From positions 34,291 to 98,290 of the forward strand of contig NZ_MDUX01000005.1 of the NCBI RefSeq assembly GCF_014736495.1: a stretch of 64,000 nt of DNA, in the 5' to 3' direction. Shown here piece by piece: positions 1 to 7,946 of the stretch. Position 1 is the first letter of the stretch; the number at the start of each line of letters is the position of its first letter. This stretch comes from Candidatus Dactylopiibacterium carminicum (GTDB lineage Bacteria; Pseudomonadota; Gammaproteobacteria; Burkholderiales; Rhodocyclaceae). Position numbers and translations under genes: made by a program. The notes under the pieces are model-generated. The model did no database searches and was not told the DNA's origin. It saw nothing but the letters and a program-made list of their open reading frames with translations.

Positions 1-1946
1 CCGGCATGGGCTACGCGCTGGAGAACCGCCTCATCACCTCGCGCCTGTTTCCGGATCTTTTCTGTGAGCTGCGCGTTACCCGGCTGGCCAACTTCTTCGC
101 CGCGCTGCGCGATGCCATCGCCACCTATGCGCCACGTGACGAAGGACGCACCAACACCGTGGTGCTCACGCCGGGGCCGTACAACGAAACCTATTTCGAG
201 CATGCCTATCTGGCGCGCTACCTGGGTTTCCCGCTGGTCGAAGGGCAGGATCTGATCGTGCGCGATGGTTGCGTATGGCTGAAGACCCTCTCCGGCCTGC
301 GCCGCGTACACGCCATCCTGCGCCGCATGGATGACGACTTCTGCGATCCGCTGGAGCTACGCGCCGATTCCGTGCTGGGCGTGCCCGGCCTGATGGATGT
401 GGTGCGGCGCGGCAACGTGCTGCTGGCTAACGGCATCGGTGCCAGCGTGATCGAGACCGGCGCACTGGCGGGCTTCCTGCCCGGCCTGTGCCAGCATCTG
501 CTGGGCGAGGAAATGCTGATGCCCAGCGTGGCCACCTGGTGGTGTGGCGAAGGGCCGGTGATGGAGGATGCGCTGGCAAAGGCCGACCATCTGGTGTTCA
601 GGAGTGCGGTGCCACATCCGCAGGGGCGCCGAGTGGAGCCCGTGTTCGGCGAGGATCTGGACGAAGACGGCCTGGTCCGCCTGGCCGCCCGTGTGCGCGC
701 CAATCCGCGTGACTGGTACGCGCAGGAACTGGTCGCCCTCTCGCGCGCCCCGCTGCTCGATCGTGGCCATGGCCGCAAGCTGCTGGGCCGCCCCGTGGGC
801 CTGCGTGTGTATGCCGTGGCCACGCCCGAAGGCTATATGGTGATGCCCGGCGGGCTGGCGCGTACTGCCAGCGAGCGCGACGTGCGCATCCTTTCCAATC
901 AGCGCGGCGGTGGCAGCAAGGACGTGTGGATCTGCGGCAGCGCCGTGGCGTCCAGCGTCTCCCTGTTGCGCCGGCCAGTGGATGCGGCCGACCTGGTGCG
1001 CAGTGGCTCGGGGCTTTCCAGCCGCGTGGCCGAGAATCTCTTCTGGTTCGGCCGCTATGCCGAACGTTGCGACAATCTGGCGCGTTATCTGCGAGTGACC
1101 CTCAATCGCCTCTCCGACAGCCTCGACAATCCCGGCGAATGGAAGGCCTTGTCGGCACTCGGGCGCACCATCGGCCTGCTGCCGGAGGACTGCAACGAGC
1201 GCGAAGCGGTGCGCCCGCTGCTGCGCGCCACCTTCGACGCGCAGCATCACGGCGGCCTCGCTTCGCATGTGCTGCATCTGTCGCGAACCGGTTTCCAGTT
1301 GCGCGAGCGGTTGTCGCTGGACAATTGGCGCACCCTCAACGCACTGGCGCAGCAGATCGGCAGCAAGCCTTTCGAGCGCGTGGGCATCTTCGAGGCGCTG
1401 GCGCAACTCGATGAGTACATCACCAGTTTCATGACGCTGGCGGGCTTCGCGCTTGACGGCATGACACGCGACCACGGTTGGCGCTTCCTGTCTCTGGGGC
1501 GGCGCATCGAGCGTCTGCAGTTCCAGACCGAGGCCATCGAAGCCGCCATGAAGATGGGCGTACGCGGCAACCCGGAATGGCTGCTCGAAGTCTCGGACTC
1601 CATCGTCACCTATCGCGCGCGCTACATGGCGCGCCCGGAGTGGATCGCCGTGCTGGATCTGCTGATCGCGGATGACACCAATCCGCGCGGCATCGTCTTT
1701 CAGACCACCGGCCTGTGCGACTACATCGAGCGCTTCAACGCCTCGCTGGGGGACATGCCTGACTGCGGCCTGGAAGCCCTGCACCGGCGCCTGCTGGCGC
1801 TGGACCCCGGGCTGGACTTCCATCCCGGCTCGCAGGCGCTGAGCGAGGCCCTGGGGACGTTGCGCACGGCGGCTGCCAGTCTTTCGGACCAGATCAGCGT
1901 GCATTACTTCAGCCACGCCGAGGAGCGGGCGAGGGTGATCGCATGA
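1..1946 (+). CDS. circularly permuted ATP-grasp / alpha-E fusion protein (5' end outside window)
   Basis: The last 646 residues of a larger protein are visible; the gene starts upstream of the window. Residues about 1-325 are the C-terminal part of a circularly permuted ATP-grasp domain (DUF404/DUF407 type), with TPGPYNETYFEHAYLA and ILSNQRGGGSKDVW. Residues about 335-640 form an alpha-E (DUF403) helical domain that begins around LSSRVAENLFWFGRYAERCD. ATP-grasp proteins of this type are predicted to make amide or peptide bonds; the true substrate is unknown. The stop overlaps the start of the next gene (ATGA), so the two are translationally coupled. An unfused version of the same domains lies at 18.6-21.9 kb. 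Confidence 0.85.
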   Translation, partial: GMGYALENRLITSRLFPDLFCELRVTRLANFFAALRDAIATYAPRDEGRTNTVVLTPGPYNETYFEHAYLARYLGFPLVEGQDLIVRDGCVWLKTLSGLRRVHAILRRMDDDFCDPLELRADSVLGVPGLMDVVRRGNVLLANGIGASVIETGALAGFLPGLCQHLLGEEMLMPSVATWWCGEGPVMEDALAKADHLVFRSAVPHPQGRRVEPVFGEDLDEDGLVRLAARVRANPRDWYAQELVALSRAPLLDRGHGRKLLGRPVGLRVYAVATPEGYMVMPGGLARTASERDVRILSNQRGGGSKDVWICGSAVASSVSLLRRPVDAADLVRSGSGLSSRVAENLFWFGRYAERCDNLARYLRVTLNRLSDSLDNPGEWKALSALGRTIGLLPEDCNEREAVRPLLRATFDAQHHGGLASHVLHLSRTGFQLRERLSLDNWRTLNALAQQIGSKPFERVGIFEALAQLDEYITSFMTLAGFALDGMTRDHGWRFLSLGRRIERLQFQTEAIEAAMKMGVRGNPEWLLEVSDSIVTYRARYMARPEWIAVLDLLIADDTNPRGIVFQTTGLCDYIERFNASLGDMPDCGLEALHRRLLALDPGLDFHPGSQALSEALGTLRTAAASLSDQISVHYFSHAEERARVIA

Positions 1947-2908
1947 ACGCTGCTGCCCAGGCTTCGGTGCGCTACCACGTCATCCACGAGACGCTGTACC
2001 GCTACGGCTCTCCGGTGAGCCTCTCGCAGCATCTGCTGCATCTGGCGCCACGCGAATGCAATTTCCAGCATGTCGAGAAGCATCAGATCGAGATCACGCC
2101 GGAGCCTTATCGCTGCGAGGCATTGACCGACTGGTTCGGTAATCCCGGGCGCTGGCTGGCCATCCGCCAGCCGCACGAGATGCTGCGCCTGATCGCGGCG
2201 AGCACTGTCGAGGTGCTGCCGCGCCCGGCGCAGTGGCGCGAGGCCTCCGGCCCGGCCTGGGAAACGGTGGCCGCGATGCTGACGGCCTTCCCTTCCTCCG
2301 CGCCGCTGGACGTGCAGGAGTTCGCGCTTGCCTCGCAACATGTACCGCTGCTCGAGGAACTGCGCGAATGGGCGCTGGTGAGCTTCTCGCCGCAGCGCCC
2401 CTTGCTCGAGGCTTGCCGCGCGCTGACGGCGCGTATCTTCAAGGAATTCGAATTCGATCCGAAGGCCAGCAGCATCGCCACGCCAGTGGTCAGGACTTTC
2501 GAGGCGCGGCGCGGCGTCTGCCAGGATTTTGCCCACCTGATGCTTTGCGCGCTGCGCTCGCTGGGGCTGCCCGCCCGCTACATGAGTGGCTACATCCTCA
2601 CCCACCCCGCGCCCGGTAAACCGCGCCTGATCGGTGCCGATGCCTCCCATGCCTGGGTGGCGGTGTGGTGCCCCGAGAATGGCTGGGTCGGCTTCGACCC
2701 CACCAACAACCTGCAACCGCACCTGGAGCACGTGATCCTTGGCTGGGGGCGGGATTTCAACGACGTCAGCCCGATGCGCGGGGTGATCCTCGGTGGTGCT
2801 GCGCACGAGGTCGAGGTGCAGGTCACCATGATGCCGACCGGGCTGCGCTCGTTCGAGGATCTGCTGGCCGAGGTGCAGGCACGTTCGCTGGAAACCGAGG
2901 AAAAATAG
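1943..2908 (+). CDS. transglutaminase-like cysteine peptidase family protein
   Basis: 321 residues. An N-terminal beta domain typical of bacterial transglutaminase-like proteins (about residues 10-95) is followed by a transglutaminase core. The likely catalytic triad is Cys193 (in RRGVCQDFAHLM), His236 (in ASHAWVAVW) and Asp252 (in GFDPTNN). There is no signal peptide, so it should act in the cytoplasm. It overlaps the ATP-grasp/alpha-E gene by four bases. The standing proposal for such gene sets is a system that makes a peptide tag or small peptide with the ATP-grasp enzyme and cleaves it with the transglutaminase-like peptidase. The N-terminal layout resembles the protein at 18574-19359. 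Confidence 0.85.
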   Translation: MNAAAQASVRYHVIHETLYRYGSPVSLSQHLLHLAPRECNFQHVEKHQIEITPEPYRCEALTDWFGNPGRWLAIRQPHEMLRLIAASTVEVLPRPAQWREASGPAWETVAAMLTAFPSSAPLDVQEFALASQHVPLLEELREWALVSFSPQRPLLEACRALTARIFKEFEFDPKASSIATPVVRTFEARRGVCQDFAHLMLCALRSLGLPARYMSGYILTHPAPGKPRLIGADASHAWVAVWCPENGWVGFDPTNNLQPHLEHVILGWGRDFNDVSPMRGVILGGAAHEVEVQVTMMPTGLRSFEDLLAEVQARSLETEEK

Positions 2909-3087
2909 ACTGCGCGGTCAGCCGCCTCGTGGCATCGTGCGTTGCTGCCACGAGGGAACCGCCGTGCGGCTGTGCCGGTCCGAGGGGCTTGCGGACGGGC
3001 TTGACATGCCGGTGCCGCCGCCGCATCTTCTCCGGCCAGTGTTCCGGGTGCGGGCGCCCACACCCGTCCGGAAGAAAAGGATCAAGC

Positions 3088-4560
3088 ATGTTCAGCTGTA
3101 TCGTGCGCCAGCCAGTCTGGTGCGCGCTCTGTCTTCCCCTCCTCCTTTATGGATGCAAGGTCATGGGCCCGGATTACAAGGCGCCCGTGCTGTCGGAAAC
3201 CGATGTACCGGCGCAATGGACTTCGCCTGCCAATGCCGGTGAGCATCAGGTGCCAGCCGCGCGCTGGTGGACCGAGCTCTCCGACCCGGTGCTCGACCGC
3301 CTCGTCGACCAGGCCTTTCTTGGCAGCCCCACGCTGGAAGCTGCCATGGCCAGGCTTTCGGAATCGCGGGCCTATCACGTTCAGGCCGATGCCGCTGGCC
3401 GGCCGGATGTGAGTTCCGGCGCGGGCACGCAGCGCACGGGGCAGACGCGGGATGCCACACCCGGGGGCTATTCCTGGCTCTCGCTGAGTTCTTCCTGGGA
3501 GCTGGATCTGTTCGGTGCGGTCAGCCGTGGCAAGGAAGGCGCCACCGCGCGCGAGGAAGCCAAACTGGCGACGCTGGGCGATGCGCGGGTCAGCCTGGCG
3601 GCCGACGTGGCCGATGCCTACCTGAGCTATCGCGCCTGCCAGTCGCAACTGGCGCTGCGGGAAAAGGATACGGAATCCCGCGACGCCACGCGCAAGCTCA
3701 CCGAAGAAAGCGTGGAGGCCGGTTTCACCGCGCCGTATGAAAGCATCCGCAGCACGGCCTCGGTGGCCGAGGCGAAGACCCGTCTGGCTAGCACCCGTGC
3801 TGAATGCCAGCAACTGGAGAACCTGATCACGCGGCTCACCGGGATTCCGCGCCCGGTCCTGGCGACCATGCTGCTCGACCGACCGATCGGTCTGGATCGC
3901 CTGCCGGAGCCCCGGCATTTCGACGTGGCGATTCCGGCTCAGGCCGTGATGCAGCGTCCGGATGTACGCGCGGCGGAGCGTGCGCTGGCCGCCGCGTCGG
4001 CCGACATCGGTCTGGCCGAGGCGGACCGCTATCCGCGCGTTTCGCTCAACGGCAGTTTCGGCTATTCGACCACCACGTCCAGCAGCAGCGGCTCGGTGTC
4101 GCTGGGCTCCTGGTCATTCGGCCCGTCGATCAGCCTGCCGATCTTCGATGGTGGTCGTCGCGTGGCAGCCGTGCAGGCCGCGCAGGCCCGCTATGACGAA
4201 GCGCTGGCGGCCTATCGCGCCAGGGCGCGAAGCGCCATCCAGGATGTCGAAAACGCGCTCACTCGTTACGCAGCCGCCAACGACCGTGCCGAGAACGCGC
4301 GCATCGCGGCCAGCCAGTATCAGCAGTACTTCGACGCCGTCGAATCCCGCTATCGCGAAGGCGCCAGCAACCTGCTGGCGCTGGAGGATGCCCGCCGCGT
4401 CATGCTGGATGCGCGCCAGACCTTGCTGGGCGTGCAGAAGGAGCGGCTGCAGGCCTGGATCACGCTGAACCGCGTCACCGGCGGCGGTGCGCAGTACGTG
4501 CCCGAATCTCCGCAGATGCAGCAGGCCGTCGCAGCCCGCCCCGCATCCGCCAACCCATGA
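3088..4560 (+). CDS. efflux outer-membrane factor lipoprotein (NodT/OprM family)
   Basis: 490 residues starting at an ATG behind GGAAGAAAAGG; the frame is open further upstream but the lipoprotein signal fixes this start. The signal ends in a lipobox with Cys23 (LLLYGC), followed by the family's GPDYKAP. The rest has the two repeated outer-membrane-efflux halves, including PDVRAAERALAAASADIGLAEA and the Gly/Ser-rich stretch before ISLPIFDGGRR. It should form the outer-membrane channel of a tripartite pump. The stop overlaps the adaptor gene by four bases. No RND or ABC inner-membrane pump follows, which is unusual for such an operon. Confidence 0.93.
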   Translation: MFSCIVRQPVWCALCLPLLLYGCKVMGPDYKAPVLSETDVPAQWTSPANAGEHQVPAARWWTELSDPVLDRLVDQAFLGSPTLEAAMARLSESRAYHVQADAAGRPDVSSGAGTQRTGQTRDATPGGYSWLSLSSSWELDLFGAVSRGKEGATAREEAKLATLGDARVSLAADVADAYLSYRACQSQLALREKDTESRDATRKLTEESVEAGFTAPYESIRSTASVAEAKTRLASTRAECQQLENLITRLTGIPRPVLATMLLDRPIGLDRLPEPRHFDVAIPAQAVMQRPDVRAAERALAAASADIGLAEADRYPRVSLNGSFGYSTTTSSSSGSVSLGSWSFGPSISLPIFDGGRRVAAVQAAQARYDEALAAYRARARSAIQDVENALTRYAAANDRAENARIAASQYQQYFDAVESRYREGASNLLALEDARRVMLDARQTLLGVQKERLQAWITLNRVTGGGAQYVPESPQMQQAVAARPASANP

Positions 4561-5717
4561 GCCCCGTCATGCCCCTCTTCGCTGAATTCCCACCGCGCGC
4601 CGGTCAATCCGTCGGCGGCCTGTGCAGCCTGTTGTCCATGGTGCTCTGCCTGGCGCTGCCGGCCCAGGCCGCAGGCACGGCGCCCGTGGCGGAGCAATCC
4701 GCTGCCGCCGTGCCTGCCGCACCAATCCAGCCGGCCGCGCCGGTCGTGCGCGCCGTGAGCCTGGTCAAACCGCGCTTCGAGCAATGGTCCGAGCGGGTCG
4801 ATGTGCAGGGCAACGTCATGCCTTGGCAGGAAATCCGCATCAATACCGACACCGGCGGCCTTCGGCTCACCAGTGTGCAGGTCAATATCGGGGATTCCGT
4901 CACGCGCGGGCAGACGCTGGCGCAACTGGACACCACCAGTGTGGAGGCCGAACTGGCGAGTGTGAATGCCCAGCTTGTCGAGGCGGAGGCCACTTTTGCC
5001 CAGGCCGATGCCACCTTGAGTCGTGCCAACCGGCTGGCGACCTCGGGCGGTGTCAGCAAGCAGGAACTGACGCAGTATGAAACCCAGAAGCAGACCGCCG
5101 GTGCACGGCTGGCCGTGGCCCAGGCACGCGTCAAAACCCAGCAGATCAAGCTTGCGACGGCCAAGCTGGTTGCCCCCGACGATGGCGTCATCTCCGCGCG
5201 TTTCGTCGATGAGGGCGACATCGTGCGCTCCGGCAGCGAATTGTTCCGCCTGATCCGCCAGGGCAAGCTCGAATGGCATGCGGAAGTGCCGGGTGAAACC
5301 CTGCTGCGTATTGATCCCGGGCAGGAAGCCGTGATCATCAGTCCGCTGGGCGACGAGGTCCGCGGCCACGTGCGCCGCATCTCGCCGACCATCGATATCA
5401 AGACACGCACCGGCCTGGTCTATGTCGAATTGCCGGCCAGCGCACGTTTCAAAGCTGGTCTGCTCGTCTCGGGCAGCCTCACCATCCAGCGCCGCGCGCT
5501 GGTGTTGCCCGCCAAGGCCGTGCAGCAAAGTGAAGGCAATGCGGTCGTGTTCACCGTGGGCGCCGACAACAAGGCCCAGGCGGTTCCCGTGAAACTCGGC
5601 CGCAGCCAGGACGGCAAGCAGGAGGTACTTTCCGGTGTGAATGACCGCAGCCGTGTCATCCAGGACGCCACAGGGCTTCAGGCTGGTGTGCCGGTCAAGG
5701 AAGCGGCGGGGTCATAG
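4557..5717 (+). CDS. HlyD/MexA-family periplasmic adaptor of an efflux pump
   Basis: 386 residues. The N-terminus has a hydrophobic secretion signal (about residues 18-39) ending near AQAAG. The order is then first half-lipoyl, alpha-hairpin coiled coil (roughly 130-200, rich in Ala/Glu/Gln), second half-lipoyl (APDDGVISARFVDEGDIV), beta-barrel and membrane-proximal domain, as in RND membrane-fusion proteins. It should link the outer-membrane factor to an inner-membrane pump. It shares an ATGA overlap with the upstream outer-membrane factor. The next gene is on the opposite strand, so the pump is either encoded elsewhere or lost. Confidence 0.92.
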   Translation: MSPVMPLFAEFPPRAGQSVGGLCSLLSMVLCLALPAQAAGTAPVAEQSAAAVPAAPIQPAAPVVRAVSLVKPRFEQWSERVDVQGNVMPWQEIRINTDTGGLRLTSVQVNIGDSVTRGQTLAQLDTTSVEAELASVNAQLVEAEATFAQADATLSRANRLATSGGVSKQELTQYETQKQTAGARLAVAQARVKTQQIKLATAKLVAPDDGVISARFVDEGDIVRSGSELFRLIRQGKLEWHAEVPGETLLRIDPGQEAVIISPLGDEVRGHVRRISPTIDIKTRTGLVYVELPASARFKAGLLVSGSLTIQRRALVLPAKAVQQSEGNAVVFTVGADNKAQAVPVKLGRSQDGKQEVLSGVNDRSRVIQDATGLQAGVPVKEAAGS

Positions 5718-5772
5718 TCCGGGAGGGCCGGTTGCCCGGCCTCGGTGTCGCAAGCGGTTGCAGCCAGCCGTT

Positions 5773-6930
5773 TCAAGGCTGGCGCTTGAACTGGCGATCG
5801 AGCCAGTTGTACGCGTAATCCTGCTGATCGGCCTCGAAGACATGGCCGCCCGGCCAGACCTTGCTTTCGAAGCGGTCGTCCGCCTGCCAGGCAGACCAGA
5901 CGCGGCGCATGCCGGCAAAGGCCGTGCGGACCGAGTCGAGCGGGAACAGCGCATCCTTCTCGCCAGCGTAGATCAGCATCGGCCCCGGTGCGGCCAGGCT
6001 GGCGACATCCGGGTAGTCCAGGTAGGCCAGGATCCCCGGGTGCAGCATCTGCCAGGCCGAACCGCCGCGCAGCTGGTTGTTGCCTGGCACCATCAGCCTT
6101 TCGGCGGTCGCCATCCAGTTGACGGCTACCGTGGCGGTCACCGCGTCGGTGAGCGCTGCCGCCTGCCAGGCGCGGAAGGCTCCCATGGAAAAACCGATGG
6201 CTGCCACCCGGCGCTTGTCCACCTGTGGCAGGCTGGCCAGGAACTCGGCTGTGCGTGCATCTTCGAGCGCCATCAGACCGGCCAGCGAGGAGCCCATGTT
6301 GAACATGTTGGCAGCCAGTGCCTGCTGCATATCGTAGGTCATGCCGCCCCGGTCTCCCCAGCCGAGCGCGTCAGTGGCCAGCACCACGTATCCGCGCCGC
6401 GCCAGTTCATCGCCGGGAAAGCGGCTGGAAAAGAATTTCGCAGCCCATCCCTTGGCGGAAGCCAGCCGGGCATCATCGCCCCAGGGCTCGATCCACTTTT
6501 CCTTGCCGATGTCGAACTTGGAGCCGTGGTCGTGATACATCACTGCGGCGGGAAACGGCCCCTGGCCCTTGGGGACCAGCAGCAGCGCCGAGACGCGGCT
6601 GTCCGCCGTGAGATTGAAGCTCACCTTGCGGGCGAGGTAGCTGCCGCGATCGATCTCGTCGATCAGCTGCAGATTGAACGGCGTGTGGTCCGGCGCCTGC
6701 CAGGTGAGTTCCCAGAGTTTTGCGCGCCCGGCCTTGCGCCAGGTGGCGAGATCCTTGACCTGGGGTGTCCAGGCCAGTCTGGCATTCAGACGGCTTTTGA
6801 TCTGACCGGCGATGATCGGCAGGTTGTCCTTGGTTACGCCCATTTGCTGATAGTCGATGTCTGTCGCGTGGCCCGTTCCCATGGTCGCGACGACCATGGC
6901 AGCAGCCAGCAGCGGGTTGCGGATATTCAT
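5773..6930 (-). CDS. secreted alpha/beta hydrolase (dienelactone hydrolase / acetyl xylan esterase-like)
   Basis: 385 residues from an ATG preceded by GAGGAGA; the signal peptide ends at about GTGHA, residue 22. The fold is alpha/beta hydrolase with nucleophile Ser248 in GFSMGAF, probable acid Asp in YAGEKDALFP and His in GGHVFEADQ. MYHDHGSKFDIGKEKW is shared almost exactly with the cytoplasmic paralogue at 39724-40794. The substrate is unknown. Its place opposite a rhamnogalacturonan acetylesterase-like gene suggests removal of ester groups from pectin-derived sugars in the periplasm. A perfect 12-bp palindrome lies 48 bp upstream of the start, so LacI-type control is likely. Confidence 0.8.
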   Translation of the reverse strand: MNIRNPLLAAAMVVATMGTGHATDIDYQQMGVTKDNLPIIAGQIKSRLNARLAWTPQVKDLATWRKAGRAKLWELTWQAPDHTPFNLQLIDEIDRGSYLARKVSFNLTADSRVSALLLVPKGQGPFPAAVMYHDHGSKFDIGKEKWIEPWGDDARLASAKGWAAKFFSSRFPGDELARRGYVVLATDALGWGDRGGMTYDMQQALAANMFNMGSSLAGLMALEDARTAEFLASLPQVDKRRVAAIGFSMGAFRAWQAAALTDAVTATVAVNWMATAERLMVPGNNQLRGGSAWQMLHPGILAYLDYPDVASLAAPGPMLIYAGEKDALFPLDSVRTAFAGMRRVWSAWQADDRFESKVWPGGHVFEADQQDYAYNWLDRQFKRQP

Positions 6931-6978
6931 GGATGTCTCCTCAAGTCTTGTTTTGTGGTACAGCACACGAATGGTGTT

Positions 6979-6990
6979 GTTACCGGTAAC
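6979..6990. promoter_or_regulatory. palindromic LacI-type operator between divergent hydrolase genes
   Basis: GTTACCGGTAAC is a perfect 12-bp palindrome with the central CG step typical of LacI/GntR-family operators. It lies between the genes starting at 6930 (-) and 7148 (+), so it could control both. It has the same GTT-N-CCGG-N-AAC frame as the two palindromes upstream of the beta-propeller gene at 26779. Confidence 0.6.
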
Positions 6991-7147
6991 TTGTGGCCGC
7001 CAAGATACCTCAGACCATCTCCGGAAAACAGGGGGATAAGGGAATCTCCGAAGGGGCGGAAGAAGCTTCATCTTGAGCAATCCCCGTCAGGAGGCGAATT
7101 CCGTTCCGCGCTAGAGTGCCGGCTTCCATGATAAGGAGAAACACAGC

Positions 7148-7894
7148 ATGTACCCGATTGCGTCCCTTCCTTTCCGCCAGCTCGTCTGCGCCGCCCTGCT
7201 GGGGCTTGCCGGTTTTGTTCAGGCTGCTGAACTCAAGCCGATCAGCGTCGCCCTCATCGGGGATTCCACCCAGACCGAGCGCCAGGGCTACGGCACCGGT
7301 TTCTGCGCCAATCTGGTGGAGGAAGTCACCTGCATCAACGAGGCCAAGGGGGGCGCCAGCACCAGGACCTATCGGCGCGATGGCCTGTGGGACAAGGCGC
7401 TCGCACGCAAGCCGGACTGGATGCTGATCCAGTTCGGCCATAACGATGTCGAAAGCAAGGCGCACGCGGATCGCGAAACCAAGCTTGAAACCGAATATCC
7501 GGCCAATCTGCGTCGCTTCATCGAGGAAGCCCGTGCAGCCGGCATCCGGCCGGTTCTCGTCACCTCCATCGCGCGCCGTTACTACCAGCCGGACGGCAAG
7601 ATCCAGGATGATCTGATGGGCCACGTGGCGGCCATGAAGAAGGTGGCCGAAGAGATGCAGGTGCCGCTGGTCGACCTGCATACCGTCAGCCAGGCCCACA
7701 TGGAAAAGCTTGGCGAGGTCGAAGGGCACAAGCTCGGCCCCACCAAGCGCGACCCCGAGGGCAACACCGTGCCGGACAAGACCCACTTCAACCGTGCCGG
7801 CTCCTTCGTCTTCGGTCGCATCGCGGCAGAAGCCGTGGCGGACGCGGTGCCCGAGCTGGCGCCCTATGTGAAGGCCGAGGCCGCCCAGCCTTGA
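7148..7894 (+). CDS. SGNH/GDSL hydrolase, rhamnogalacturonan acetylesterase-like
   Basis: 248 residues, start ATG behind ATAAGGAGAA. A signal peptide ends near VQAAE (residue 27). Block I is ALIGDST with nucleophile Ser40; block III is IQFGHND; block V is DKTHFN with Asp210 and His213. This architecture matches the rhamnogalacturonan acetylesterase branch of SGNH hydrolases, which remove acetyl groups from galacturonic acid residues of rhamnogalacturonan I. The protein should act in the periplasm. It is divergent from the alpha/beta hydrolase at 5773-6930 and may share its operator. A strong hairpin follows the stop. Confidence 0.85.
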   Translation: MYPIASLPFRQLVCAALLGLAGFVQAAELKPISVALIGDSTQTERQGYGTGFCANLVEEVTCINEAKGGASTRTYRRDGLWDKALARKPDWMLIQFGHNDVESKAHADRETKLETEYPANLRRFIEEARAAGIRPVLVTSIARRYYQPDGKIQDDLMGHVAAMKKVAEEMQVPLVDLHTVSQAHMEKLGEVEGHKLGPTKRDPEGNTVPDKTHFNRAGSFVFGRIAAEAVADAVPELAPYVKAEAAQP

Positions 7895-7900
7895 GTCCGG

Positions 7901-7937
7901 CCTGCCAGCGTGGGCCGGCAAGGTTCGCGCTGGCAGG
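7901..7937. terminator. bidirectional terminator hairpin
   Basis: A perfect 10-bp stem (CCTGCCAGCG with CGCTGGCAGG) closes a 17-nt loop between the convergent ends of the acetylesterase gene and putA. There is no T-run, so Rho-independent action is uncertain. Confidence 0.55.
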
Positions 7938-7946
7938 AAGGGATCA

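Noticed and set aside
2665..3087. N-terminal extension of the outer-membrane factor gene
   Set aside because: It overlaps the transglutaminase gene and would hide a clear lipoprotein signal and ribosome site at 3088.
5726..5741. GGCCGG-TTGC-CCGGCC hairpin after the efflux adaptor gene
   Set aside because: Only 6 bp and no T-run; too weak to call a terminator in such GC-rich DNA.
5641..7131. A 496-codon plus-strand frame
   Set aside because: Antisense to the secreted hydrolase gene; the translation resembles no protein.
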